Assembly: GCA_022822085.1 (NCBI GenBank)
Contig: JAJECK010000043.1
Span: forward strand, 1-35,753
Direction: 5' to 3'
DNA: 35,753 bases
Source of the DNA: Candidatus Poribacteria bacterium
Lineage (GTDB): Bacteria > Poribacteria > WGA-4E > WGA-3G
The notes beneath the pieces were generated by a model. That model was not told the DNA's origin, searched no databases, and saw only the letters and a program-made list of their open reading frames with translations. Every line of letters begins with the position of its first letter. Position 1 is the first letter of the stretch. Of this stretch, positions 16,761 to 24,852 are shown piece after piece. The position numbers and the translations under genes are program-made.

Positions 16761-17141
16761 TAACCACTTGTCCGTTGGGTAGCAGAGCGAAACCTAATGA
16801 ATTTTGGCGTTCAAGTTGGGTATTCGTCCGGGCGTGGTTTCCACGCCCGATGGACGGAAACTCACAAACCAAGCGGGTTGGGGAACCCAACCCCTACGTA
16901 TTCAACTACCGATTTTGATTGTCAAAGTACCTTAGGTGTAAACTTAAGAAAGTACTTGGGACTGTGAACACCTCTAAATACACATGATTATTGATATTGT
17001 CCCGTAGGGACTAAATACGGGACACTCAAATCAAAATCCTTAAGTTGACACTTATGGGTTGAGGAACGAAACCTAACATGTAACCCTCTATAATGCGAAA
17101 AGATTTTGGGTTTCGTCCCTCAACTCAACGGACAGTGGTTA
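16761..17141. repeat. Nested palindrome element B (381 bp island)
   Basis: The outer inverted repeat TAACCACTTGTCCGTTG (16761-16777) matches CAACGGACAGTGGTTA (17126-17141) with a single bulged base. Inside are four palindromes: CGGGCGTGG/CCACGCCCG (16829-16849); GGGTTGGG/CCCAACCC (16875-16893); TGTCCCGTA/TACGGGACA (16998-17024); and a 15-bp stem with one mismatch (17058-17073 with 17109-17124). No gene was seen here; the rest of the gap (16678-17372) is AT-rich with one promoter candidate. Confidence 0.65.
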
Positions 17142-17292
17142 TTTGATATAATTATCAAACTCACGTTATTATACTATATCAATAAAAAAATAGTTACAAC
17201 TTTTTCCACAACAGCAGCTTGAGTGAGGTTTCTTGTAGGAGTGATTTATATGTTCAACATTTGCGTTTTTTGATGTCATTTTTTCAATAATA

Positions 17293-17301
17293 TGTTACAA
17301 T
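17293..17301 (+). promoter_or_regulatory. Candidate extended -10 promoter for the coiled-coil gene
   Basis: TGTTACAAT is a TGn motif with TACAAT (17296-17301); no good -35 was seen. It lies about 70 bases before the start codon at 17373. Confidence 0.35.
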
Positions 17302-17372
17302 AATTTGTGAGTTGACTAAACGCTATGTGTATTACTTTCAGGCTAATAAAAATTATGTTTAGGAGGATTGTA

Positions 17373-17753
17373 ATGTTAAATGCGCGGGATACACTATGGG
17401 GAGTTTTTGCAATCTTCTTTATCCTTGCCGGCACCTCTATGGCGTTAGGTCAACCTGTACAACCAGAGCCACAGTTTATTACAATTACTGAAAAGATAAA
17501 TCTGGCTGAACTTAACAGAAATGTAAAAGACCTTAGCAAAAATGTAACGGATCTAACTCAGAATATTGATAAGCTTAGCAAAAATATAGAAAAGCTTAGC
17601 GAAAATGTGGGAAATCTTAACACAAGAGTCGCGGTCCTTGAAGAGAGGACAAAAGGAACTGCTAAAGTACAACATGTAATTCTGGGATCAATAATCGCTC
17701 CTATAATTGTAGCAATTATTCTTTATGTTCTCATTACAAAAATTATGAAATAA
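17373..17753 (+). CDS. Small secreted or membrane coiled-coil protein
   Basis: The 126-residue product has a signal-like hydrophobic segment (about 6-25, ending SMALGQ). A heptad coiled coil follows (about 40-90, repeats of the form LSKNVTDLTQNIDKL and LSENVGNLNTRVAVLEER). A C-terminal membrane helix (about 102-122) and a short basic tail end it. The layout suggests a periplasmic coiled coil anchored at its C-terminus. AGGAGG at 17361-17366 sets the start; upstream in-frame codons from 17325 are less likely. It converges on the restriction-modification gene. The function is not recognised; the general build recalls phage XhlA-like haemolysin helpers, but no direct match is claimed. Confidence 0.7.
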   Translation: MLNARDTLWGVFAIFFILAGTSMALGQPVQPEPQFITITEKINLAELNRNVKDLSKNVTDLTQNIDKLSKNIEKLSENVGNLNTRVAVLEERTKGTAKVQHVILGSIIAPIIVAIILYVLITKIMK

Positions 17754-17791
17754 CTCTGATGAGTGAATGCAATCGGGGTTGAAAACCTCTC

Positions 17792-19711
17792 CTACAAAGA
17801 AGGCAATCCTGCCACAATCTCAACCGTCCGTAAACTCACTCCGATAACCCGCCCAATCAAATCCACAATATACCGTGGCTGATCTGCACGATTCGGGTCG
17901 TTCACGATGCCGCTGCGTTTGTCCACCTTGACGCGATACTGGTCAACAATCCACTCCAACGCAGAACGTGTGCCAAGCCGATAGTCAAACGCCTCCGCAG
18001 GGATACCATCTATCGTAAGAAAATCGTTGTATACCAACTGCATTTTATCTTTAGACAATTTCATTTTCTCAACGCGCCAATCTATCTGCACGTCCGGCGT
18101 TTCAATATATTGCAGCCCATCATATTTCGGTTGCGACTCATAGTTAACGTGGATGTCTGCTAACTGTGCACCAGCGTTAGAAAATCCCCAAAAATCTTCT
18201 GCAAACGGAATATGCGGCAGGTCACGCTTGAGGTTTGCCTGATACTTTTCACGATACTCAGGATGGTGTAGGATGCCGTAAGTATAGTGGAAGATGTCCC
18301 ATTTGCTGATAGTATCATCTCCGTAGTGTCTGCGAAATTCTGCCAATGCCCAATCGGTGATGTTCTCTTGCCGGTTTGTACCGTCCTCGTTGTAGGTGTA
18401 GAAGGGGAAGCATTGAGTGCCACCATTTGCGGAACTTGAAAACTTTAACTCAGGAATTGTATCTGCAATTTGGCATCTGAAAAAGTCATGTCCAACCCCG
18501 CTAACACAAATTATTTGATTCTCTGATTCAGTCTCTGGTGTAGGAAAAATAGATGGAAAATGGGAAACTTCATCATTCATTATTTTATCAAGAAATAGAT
18601 GAGATTTTGTAAAAGGACGATAAAGCAAATTTCTTAACTTATTTTCAGAGTACTCAGCAGTTCTACCGCGCTTCAATTCCCTTTTTAAATTGCGACTCCA
18701 TTTGATCTTTTCGTCATCATAAATGACGAATTCATCGACATCTGCGTTGCGATTATCCCTAGGTTCCCATTTGGACATTTGATCATTATAAGTTTCAATT
18801 ATTACCTTCATATTTTCAACAAGGGCATTTTTGCTGAAATTACAGACCCAAGCATCGCGGTTAGTGCTGATACCGAGACTGTAAGTTTTAAAAATCACAT
18901 TTGTTGGGTTCGTTTTTGTGTTTTTTGCCTCCTTAGTTCCCATTGGAATAAAGGTATCAAATTCGGGATGGAGTCCTTCGGTAAGCCATGTATGCCGTGC
19001 ATCAGGTTGAATCAATTGCCATTCAATACTACCTGCATGTTGACTTTCATTCAGAAAATCAAATTTTTTATTTTTGTTCCATTGGTCATCGGCGCGAAAA
19101 TAAAGGATTCGCGCTGTTTCTGATGTGTTTTGCTTTTTCTTTACAAATAAATTGATACTTACACCTACTCGGATGCCAAATACATTTGCATTGGATACCT
19201 TCAATCCCTTCCGTGCATTTCCGCCCAAGTCCATAATGTAAATTGCGTCAAAATCCTGTGCCAAGTGTTTCCGCATCCCATCAAACGCTGTTGCATCAAG
19301 GAAACTGTTATTCGTTACAAAGGCGACAACCCCTTCGTTACCAATTCGCTCTGATGCCCATCGAATCGCTTTTACATACGGGTCATAGAGTTTATTATTA
19401 AGTGTCGCTTTGGAATCTTTTGCATACGTTACTTTAATTTGTTTATCCATCGTCTCATATTTTCGGTTTTTGTTGTTATCATTCTCATTCACCTGCCCCA
19501 TATTATAGGGCGGATTACCAATAACAACAAACATATCCGTTTTTTTCTGCCGTTCCACGCGTTCCGTGTTTTCCTGCGTAAAGAGTGTCATCTGCTGATC
19601 TTCAAGCAGCTCAAACGTATCCGCAAGCGCGATGCCCTCAAACGGTAGATATGTGTGCGTCCGTTGAAAGTATTCATGCTCAATGTTCATGCAAGCGATG
19701 TAGTAGGGCAA
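17792..19711 (-). CDS. Type ISP-like restriction-modification enzyme, C-terminal part (after in-frame amber)
   Basis: This is the second part of a broken gene (whole span 17792-20860, minus strand). It carries methylase motif IV NPPYN (overall residue 449 if the amber is read as one residue), the remaining adenine-methyltransferase core, and the type ISP C-terminal specificity region ending LTIDGIPAEAFDYRLGTRSALEWIVDQY...PRYIVDLIGRVIGVS. The frame is continuous from the upstream part with no shift. Codons 19744-19712 are open too and encode RHELHCNEILL, so the TTG at 19711 is only the first possible start. Without the upstream part it lacks SAM-binding motif I. Bases here are visibly richer in G+C than in the neighbours, which fits horizontal transfer. 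Confidence 0.8.
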   Translation of the reverse strand: MPYYIACMNIEHEYFQRTHTYLPFEGIALADTFELLEDQQMTLFTQENTERVERQKKTDMFVVIGNPPYNMGQVNENDNNKNRKYETMDKQIKVTYAKDSKATLNNKLYDPYVKAIRWASERIGNEGVVAFVTNNSFLDATAFDGMRKHLAQDFDAIYIMDLGGNARKGLKVSNANVFGIRVGVSINLFVKKKQNTSETARILYFRADDQWNKNKKFDFLNESQHAGSIEWQLIQPDARHTWLTEGLHPEFDTFIPMGTKEAKNTKTNPTNVIFKTYSLGISTNRDAWVCNFSKNALVENMKVIIETYNDQMSKWEPRDNRNADVDEFVIYDDEKIKWSRNLKRELKRGRTAEYSENKLRNLLYRPFTKSHLFLDKIMNDEVSHFPSIFPTPETESENQIICVSGVGHDFFRCQIADTIPELKFSSSANGGTQCFPFYTYNEDGTNRQENITDWALAEFRRHYGDDTISKWDIFHYTYGILHHPEYREKYQANLKRDLPHIPFAEDFWGFSNAGAQLADIHVNYESQPKYDGLQYIETPDVQIDWRVEKMKLSKDKMQLVYNDFLTIDGIPAEAFDYRLGTRSALEWIVDQYRVKVDKRSGIVNDPNRADQPRYIVDLIGRVIGVSLRTVEIVAGLPSL

Positions 19712-19744
19712 CAGAAGAATCTCGTTGCAATGCAGTTCGTGCCG

Positions 19745-20860
19745 CTACTTCTCCTCTAAAGCGGAGCCTTGGATATCCTGCATCAGTCGGACGATAAAGT
19801 TGCCCGTACCGACAAACGGGTCAATGATATGTACGCCCGTGTCCGAAATCGACCGATTGAACTCGGTTTTGAGGATATGTTCCACACTGTTCACCATGAA
19901 ATTCACAATCGGTTGTGGCGTGTAGACGATGCCGTGTGTGTCTGCAACCTCCACCGAAAATCCCTGAAAAAACTGCTCATACACGGTATTGAGAAAGTTC
20001 TGTTTTTGTGAGAAGTCTCTGCAGAGCGTTGCGGCTTTTTCTATGGCATCGTAGAACGGATTCAGCGGTTCAAGGAACTCGTCTCTACTGAACGCTTGCC
20101 GTATCAGTGCGTCAATAACGTTTTCAATCTCGCGTGCGATAATGTTTCGACGGGTGAAATCCGGGTTATCAAACACGGTGCGGAAGATACGTTCTGTGAG
20201 CAGGTGCTGAATAAGCATCTCCTCAACCGCTGCTTGAGAGAGGTTTGGATTGATCGCGTCTCGGCACTGCTGATAAAAAGTTGTGAAAGCGGTCCCAAAT
20301 TGCGGGTTTGTTTCGTGCTGTTCCGCCACCAGTTCAGCAAGTCTTTTCCCGAGTGTAGGTACCTTCTCTTTGAATTCAGCGACAGCGGCGTTCCAGTTTT
20401 CAAGCGCAGCGAGTGGCGGCGCGAAAAGGTGTTGCAGTGCATCAATTAACCGTGTCGGATCAGTGAAGTCTACATCAAAGACCATTTCACCGTTCTGGTA
20501 GAGGATTCCGTGTTGTGGGTTTTGAAAGAGGATATTGTCAAACGGATAGCCGGCGTTCCGTTTTTGCTGTACCGCTGCGTGTAGGTTGTCGTCCATATCC
20601 TTTGCTTCCCAGTATGCGAAAGGGAGACTGGATTGGTTGAGTATCGCGCCATCAAGCACGATTCTGTTGCCTGCTGCAGTACGCATAGCGTATTGCGGGA
20701 CAAGCGTAGCATTCACCTGTTTCACGCAGCTGTTCAACAGAAATGCAAACGGATTACTGACTGCACCTTCGTGTGTGATGTTGTGCTGGTTGTATTGCTG
20801 CAGAGAGGCGTAGTAGTCGCGTATCGATTTATGGGTCGGTTTTAGGTTGAGTTGTGGCAT
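19745..20860 (-). CDS. Type ISP-like restriction-modification enzyme, N-terminal part (ends at in-frame amber)
   Basis: The 371-residue part starts MPQLNLKPTHKSIRDYY. It contains a likely PD-(D/E)xK nuclease site, D70 in IVLDGAIL and E85-A-K87 in YWEAKD. A helical linker follows, and then SAM-binding motif I DPFVGTGNF (347-355). It stops at TAG (19747-19745). Homologues read EEKYRHEL here, so the amber replaces a Tyr by one base change. No helicase motifs are seen, so the intact enzyme would be a helicase-less nuclease-methylase-specificity fusion of about 1022 residues. The start has no clear Shine-Dalgarno. With motif I and motif IV on separate products, the gene is probably inactive unless the amber is suppressed. 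Confidence 0.8.
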   Translation of the reverse strand: MPQLNLKPTHKSIRDYYASLQQYNQHNITHEGAVSNPFAFLLNSCVKQVNATLVPQYAMRTAAGNRIVLDGAILNQSSLPFAYWEAKDMDDNLHAAVQQKRNAGYPFDNILFQNPQHGILYQNGEMVFDVDFTDPTRLIDALQHLFAPPLAALENWNAAVAEFKEKVPTLGKRLAELVAEQHETNPQFGTAFTTFYQQCRDAINPNLSQAAVEEMLIQHLLTERIFRTVFDNPDFTRRNIIAREIENVIDALIRQAFSRDEFLEPLNPFYDAIEKAATLCRDFSQKQNFLNTVYEQFFQGFSVEVADTHGIVYTPQPIVNFMVNSVEHILKTEFNRSISDTGVHIIDPFVGTGNFIVRLMQDIQGSALEEK

Positions 20861-20947
20861 GGGAGGTATGATAGCAAGGTTTCGGGGTAGGAGTCAAGGT
20901 AATTGTCTGAACGGGTGTGTAAAATATTGTCAATTATCCGAATTGAT

Positions 20948-20959
20948 ATGACATGTCAT
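20948..20959. promoter_or_regulatory. 12-bp perfect palindrome upstream of phyH-like gene
   Basis: ATGACATGTCAT is self-complementary and lies about 60 bases before the dioxygenase start, in the leader or promoter region. It may be an operator for a dimeric regulator; no -35/-10 pair was clear. Confidence 0.35.
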
Positions 20960-21017
20960 TCAAGATGTGGTATCATGAAGAAACTGATAAAATTAAATAG
21001 AAGGAGTGCTCCCGTAA

Positions 21018-21842
21018 ATGGCGGATCAATCTACTAAAAGTTGGGCAGAGAGATATATCAATGATGGGTATTTAATGGTGCCAGATGTTATCTCTATACA
21101 GGAATGTGAAGCATTAAAAACGGAAATGCTAAAAATCTTCAAAGGAGATTATGAATGCGAAGCAATTCCTCCAATGCCAGAGGATGCTACGGAAACTGAA
21201 ATATTAGACCGGATTATGTGTGTTGGTGAACCCCATAGTTTTAGTCCACTCGTCCGTAGTTATGTTGAACATCCCAAAATCTGTGCAATCCTCAAAGAGA
21301 TTGTCGGAGCACATATACCATTTTGGGATGGCGGTGTCAAGTGTATGCAATCTATGATGTTAGGAAAAGTTCCCGGTCATACAGGTAACCCTTGGCATCA
21401 GGATGAACATCCTATCCCAACTCGCGACCGATCTCTCGTTGGAGCGTGGATTGCATTAGACGATGCCACTGTGGATAACGGATGTCTATGGGTGCTACCT
21501 AATAGCCACCGATCCGGTGTGATTTACGACCGACATCCACACAATAAACGCGACGAATTTGATAGTTGTCATGAGGCGATTGGTTTTGACGATTCTGATG
21601 AAATTCCAATAGAAATGACTGCTGGAAGTGTCATATTTTTCAATGGATACCTTTTACATCGCTCAAAAAAGAACAGAAGTAAGACGTCCCGTCGTATCCT
21701 TGTCAGTCACTACTGTTCTACTGCATCTTGGCTCGGATGGAAGGGACAAAGAAATTACCGTGGGGTTGTCGTCGTATCGGGTGATGACCCCTATGCAGAG
21801 GAGGGATATATCACACCAAATGCTTGGGCACGATGGGAATAA
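21018..21842 (+). CDS. Phytanoyl-CoA dioxygenase (PhyH) family protein
   Basis: This 274-residue Fe(II)/2-oxoglutarate-dependent oxygenase has the iron triad H127-x-D129 (WHQDEHP) and H214 (LLHRS). A 2-oxoglutarate-binding arginine lies in KTSRRILVSHY (225 or 226). The double-stranded beta-helix core is marked by GAWIALDDATVDNGCLWVLPNSHRSG. PhyH members hydroxylate many small molecules, and the substrate cannot be predicted. GGAGTG precedes the ATG. The RDD gene begins 9 bases after the stop, but a functional link is not evident. Such genes are abundant in Poribacteria and planctomycetes. Confidence 0.9.
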   Translation: MADQSTKSWAERYINDGYLMVPDVISIQECEALKTEMLKIFKGDYECEAIPPMPEDATETEILDRIMCVGEPHSFSPLVRSYVEHPKICAILKEIVGAHIPFWDGGVKCMQSMMLGKVPGHTGNPWHQDEHPIPTRDRSLVGAWIALDDATVDNGCLWVLPNSHRSGVIYDRHPHNKRDEFDSCHEAIGFDDSDEIPIEMTAGSVIFFNGYLLHRSKKNRSKTSRRILVSHYCSTASWLGWKGQRNYRGVVVVSGDDPYAEEGYITPNAWARWE

Positions 21843-21850
21843 TACAAACT

Positions 21851-22654
21851 ATGAATGATCATTTATCAGTAGAAACTCCAGAACAAATCAACATTAATTT
21901 TAAGAAAGCAGGAATTGGATCGCGCTTTTATGCTGCTCTGCTTGATACTCTATTACTTGGACTTCTCTTATTTATCGGTATTTATGTCAATCTCAATTTT
22001 ATTACTGAACTCGGAGTTATTATCGGTAATTGGCTTGGTGCGATTGGAGGGGTTATGATTTTTGCTATGTTCTGGGGATACTACATAATTTTCGAAATTA
22101 CGACAAACGGTCAATCACCAGGTAAATTTGCACTCGGATTACGCGTGATTAAAGAGGGTGGGTATCCTATCAGTTTTGCTGACTCAGCGATACGGAATCT
22201 TGTGCGGATTGTCGATTTCCTTCCATTTCTATATGGAACAGGACTATTAGTAATGCTCATAAACGGGAATTGGCAACGACTGGGAGACTTGGCTGCAGGT
22301 ACTATTATCGTAAAAACTTCTCGGAAAGAACTGAGAAAGACAGGTGAAAATTTACTCCCTGATACATCTCAAATCAACATTTCTACTGAAGAACTACTTT
22401 ACACGGACTGGATACAACCTATGTTGGTAACAGAACACGAATTGGAAATGATCCGTGAATACCTCCACCGTCGTCCTGAGTTATCAGCAATACGGCGTTT
22501 GGAACTTGCCCGGACAATTGGCAGTCCAATTGCAGAAAAGATGGGTGGTGAAAGTGCTATCAACTATGACAAATTTTTAGCAGAGGTGTACGCATTAATG
22601 ACATCAGATACGCAAAAAAATGTTGACAAAAGTCCTGAACAACAAGAGGAGTAG
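21851..22654 (+). CDS. RDD-family membrane protein
   Basis: The 267-residue product matches the RDD family: GIGSRFYAALLDTLLLGLLLF (Arg and Asp of the name in the first helix). Three membrane helices, GQSPGKFALGLRVIKEGGYPISFADSAIRN and RLGDLAAGTIIV follow. The C-terminal soluble part contains ELEMIREYLHRRPELSAIRRLELARTI. RDD genes usually sit beside SpoIIM, MoxR and DUF58 genes; here they are about 5 kb upstream, separated by the repeat island and the restriction gene. The ATG at 21851 is chosen; in-frame starts at 21824 and 21833 would overlap the previous gene. The next gene starts 4 bases after the stop. Confidence 0.88.
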   Translation: MNDHLSVETPEQININFKKAGIGSRFYAALLDTLLLGLLLFIGIYVNLNFITELGVIIGNWLGAIGGVMIFAMFWGYYIIFEITTNGQSPGKFALGLRVIKEGGYPISFADSAIRNLVRIVDFLPFLYGTGLLVMLINGNWQRLGDLAAGTIIVKTSRKELRKTGENLLPDTSQINISTEELLYTDWIQPMLVTEHELEMIREYLHRRPELSAIRRLELARTIGSPIAEKMGGESAINYDKFLAEVYALMTSDTQKNVDKSPEQQEE

Positions 22655-22657
22655 AAA

Positions 22658-23662
22658 ATGTTAAGGATAGGAGAGAGAAGTCAATTTGTAAGTGTTTCTG
22701 AACTCTTTCGTAATAAATTAAGATTATATCAAAACCACCTAAGCCTATTTTGGAAGGTGATGATTCCTATTTTCATACTCAGTTTTATCCTGGACATATC
22801 GTATTATAGTGGTATTTACACATTTTTTCCAAACTCAACATGGGAAGCGAGTACTTCAAACGGATTAACTGTATATACAGATCTGACACATTCATTAAAT
22901 TTTCAGTTTTCTTCTTTTATATCTATCTTTACATGGTTTGCTTTGTCAATGCTTGTCCTAACCACATATAAACTATATCGGGGTTACAATGTCTCATTTC
23001 AAGAGATCTGGCAGCAGTCATTACAGAAAAAAGGCACTATTTTCGGTGCAGGTCTATTGTGTGTAGTTGTTGTTATTTCTTTCTTAATTTTCTTACTGGT
23101 TCTATCAGGTCTGATTGGCTTTACTCTAACCATTATTGGATTTTTCTCTTTTTTTATCTATTTTGGTGTTAGAATGTGTCTTGTTCACCAGTGTATTATA
23201 ATTGAAAATCTTACTACATTAAAGGCGTTTCAACGAAGTCGTGAACTGATAAATGGAAATTTTCTGAAGTTTTTTGGAAGATTATTGTTACTTCTTTGGA
23301 TATCTAATCTATTATTTAATTCTTTCTTAGCACTTACATTATTCATAATATCATTCATATCAACAGATTTAGTGCCGATCCGAGAATCAATTTTATCCGG
23401 TGAGTGCTTAACCCTATTTTATGGAATACCTATATCTTTTTACACAAACGATATAAATGTATCTGTTGGGAATATCTCAATGAGTTTTTCTGAAACTCCC
23501 AGCTTCTGGATCATTGCAGTGATTTCTATAGTCAAAACCATTGTTTATGCCTTATTGACACCGCTTTGGGCAATATTAACGACACATTTATATTTGGAGC
23601 AGACTGAGGGGGGAGAGATTAGTGGTGAGATACATGTAGAAGCTATTGAGGCACAGATTTAG
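22658..23662 (+). CDS. Multi-pass membrane protein, RDD partner
   Basis: The 334-residue product has about six or seven membrane helices. An amphipathic helix, IIIENLTTLKAFQRSRELINGNFLKFFGRLL, lies in the middle. That part resembles the membrane domain of glycerophosphodiester phosphodiesterase-type proteins (a helical family often seen without the enzyme). No catalytic motif is visible. GAGGAG overlapping the end of the RDD gene precedes the ATG, so the two are translationally coupled. Its stop overlaps by 4 bases with the convergent queG stop. A role with RDD/SpoIIM in the membrane is inferred from the operon only. Confidence 0.75.
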   Translation: MLRIGERSQFVSVSELFRNKLRLYQNHLSLFWKVMIPIFILSFILDISYYSGIYTFFPNSTWEASTSNGLTVYTDLTHSLNFQFSSFISIFTWFALSMLVLTTYKLYRGYNVSFQEIWQQSLQKKGTIFGAGLLCVVVVISFLIFLLVLSGLIGFTLTIIGFFSFFIYFGVRMCLVHQCIIIENLTTLKAFQRSRELINGNFLKFFGRLLLLLWISNLLFNSFLALTLFIISFISTDLVPIRESILSGECLTLFYGIPISFYTNDINVSVGNISMSFSETPSFWIIAVISIVKTIVYALLTPLWAILTTHLYLEQTEGGEISGEIHVEAIEAQI

Positions 23663-24792
23663 TTGAATTTGTCAAGTGCATCTTGGATTTCAGATATTAC
23701 ATCCGTGTCTATTTCACATGTTAATTGTCTTTCCAATACCTGTTTGGCATTTTTTCCACCGATTTGTCCTAATGCCCACGCAGCATGCCCGCGAATCAAA
23801 GGTTCATCATCACGTAACGCCTTTTTAAGGGCTGGAAAAGCAGAACGAGAACCCCAATTCCCAATAGCGATGAGGACATTTCGTAAGAAGCCCTTTCGTT
23901 TTGCACGTTTGATTGGACTACCTTTATATTTCTTGCTAAACTCAGTTTGTGTCATGTTCACAAGTGATAGTAACTCTGGAGCAAGGTTTCCGTCACGTGG
24001 TTGAAATGCAGGATCAGAAGTAGGAATCGCTTTGCTATTCCATGGACACACCTCTTGGCAGATGTCACATCCAAAGATCAAATTTCCCATCTGGGAACGG
24101 AGTTCTTTAGGTATGCTATCACGCAATTCAATTGTCAAATAAGAAATGCACAATCTTGAATCAAGCCAATTCGGTTCTACAATGGCATCTGTCGGACATG
24201 CTTCAATACATTTCGTGCAAGTGCCACAACTTCCTTGAAGTAGTTCAGATGTGTATTCTAATTCCAGGTTAACCAGTACTTCAGCAAGAAAATACCATGA
24301 ACCTGTACGCCAGTTAATCAAGTTTGTGTTTTTTCCTATCCACCCGAGTTTAGCTTTTTGCGCAAATTCACGCTCCAGAATAGGTCCAGAATCCACAAAA
24401 ACACGACTTTTGATTTCAGTTTCTGCTGCGTTCCTGATATATTCTACAAGCTTAAGAAGACGAGTTCGGATGACTTCATGATAGTCATCTCCCCATGCAT
24501 ATCTGGAGATTTGTCCACGAGAGGGATCGTTCACAAGTTCATTTGGTGGGTCTAACGTATAATAGTTCATCGCCAGACTGATAACAGATTTTGCTTCTTG
24601 TAGTAATTTTCGGGTGTCTTTCTTAAGAGGCAGGTGTCTCTCAAGATAACCCATTTCACCAGCATATCCGTTCTTTAGCCATTCTCGGTAACGTTGGATT
24701 GTCTGACTCTCTTCAGCAGGGGTAATTCCGACAAGTTCAAAACCAAGTTCATGTGCACGGTTTTGAATTCGCTTGGTCAGTGTGTTTGTCAT
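23659..24792 (-). CDS. queG: Epoxyqueuosine reductase with C-terminal HEAT repeats
   Basis: QueG makes queuosine from epoxyqueuosine in tRNA, using cobalamin and two [4Fe-4S] clusters. The catalytic Asp is D134 in VDSGPILEREFAQKAKLGWIGKN. Cluster cysteines are C189, C192, C195, C199 (CGTCTKCIEACP) and C215, C242, C245, C249 (CDICQEVCPWN). The C-terminus (about 295-377) has two HEAT-like helical repeats (LKKALRDDEPLIRGHAAWALGQIGG), common in this family. Length is normal. It lies 60 bases downstream of pheA on the same strand and ends 4 bases inside a convergent gene. Confidence 0.94.
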   Translation of the reverse strand: MTNTLTKRIQNRAHELGFELVGITPAEESQTIQRYREWLKNGYAGEMGYLERHLPLKKDTRKLLQEAKSVISLAMNYYTLDPPNELVNDPSRGQISRYAWGDDYHEVIRTRLLKLVEYIRNAAETEIKSRVFVDSGPILEREFAQKAKLGWIGKNTNLINWRTGSWYFLAEVLVNLELEYTSELLQGSCGTCTKCIEACPTDAIVEPNWLDSRLCISYLTIELRDSIPKELRSQMGNLIFGCDICQEVCPWNSKAIPTSDPAFQPRDGNLAPELLSLVNMTQTEFSKKYKGSPIKRAKRKGFLRNVLIAIGNWGSRSAFPALKKALRDDEPLIRGHAAWALGQIGGKNAKQVLERQLTCEIDTDVISEIQDALDKFN

Positions 24793-24852
24793 TGGTCTCT
24801 ATTTGGGTCCAGGAATTTCAATAGAGAAATATCGGACAGAGCAGGTTAACGA

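Noticed and set aside
19745..19747. Amber codon as pyrrolysine
   Set aside because: The family has Tyr here, there is no Pyl gene in view, and methylases are not known Pyl proteins; a point mutation or read error is simpler.
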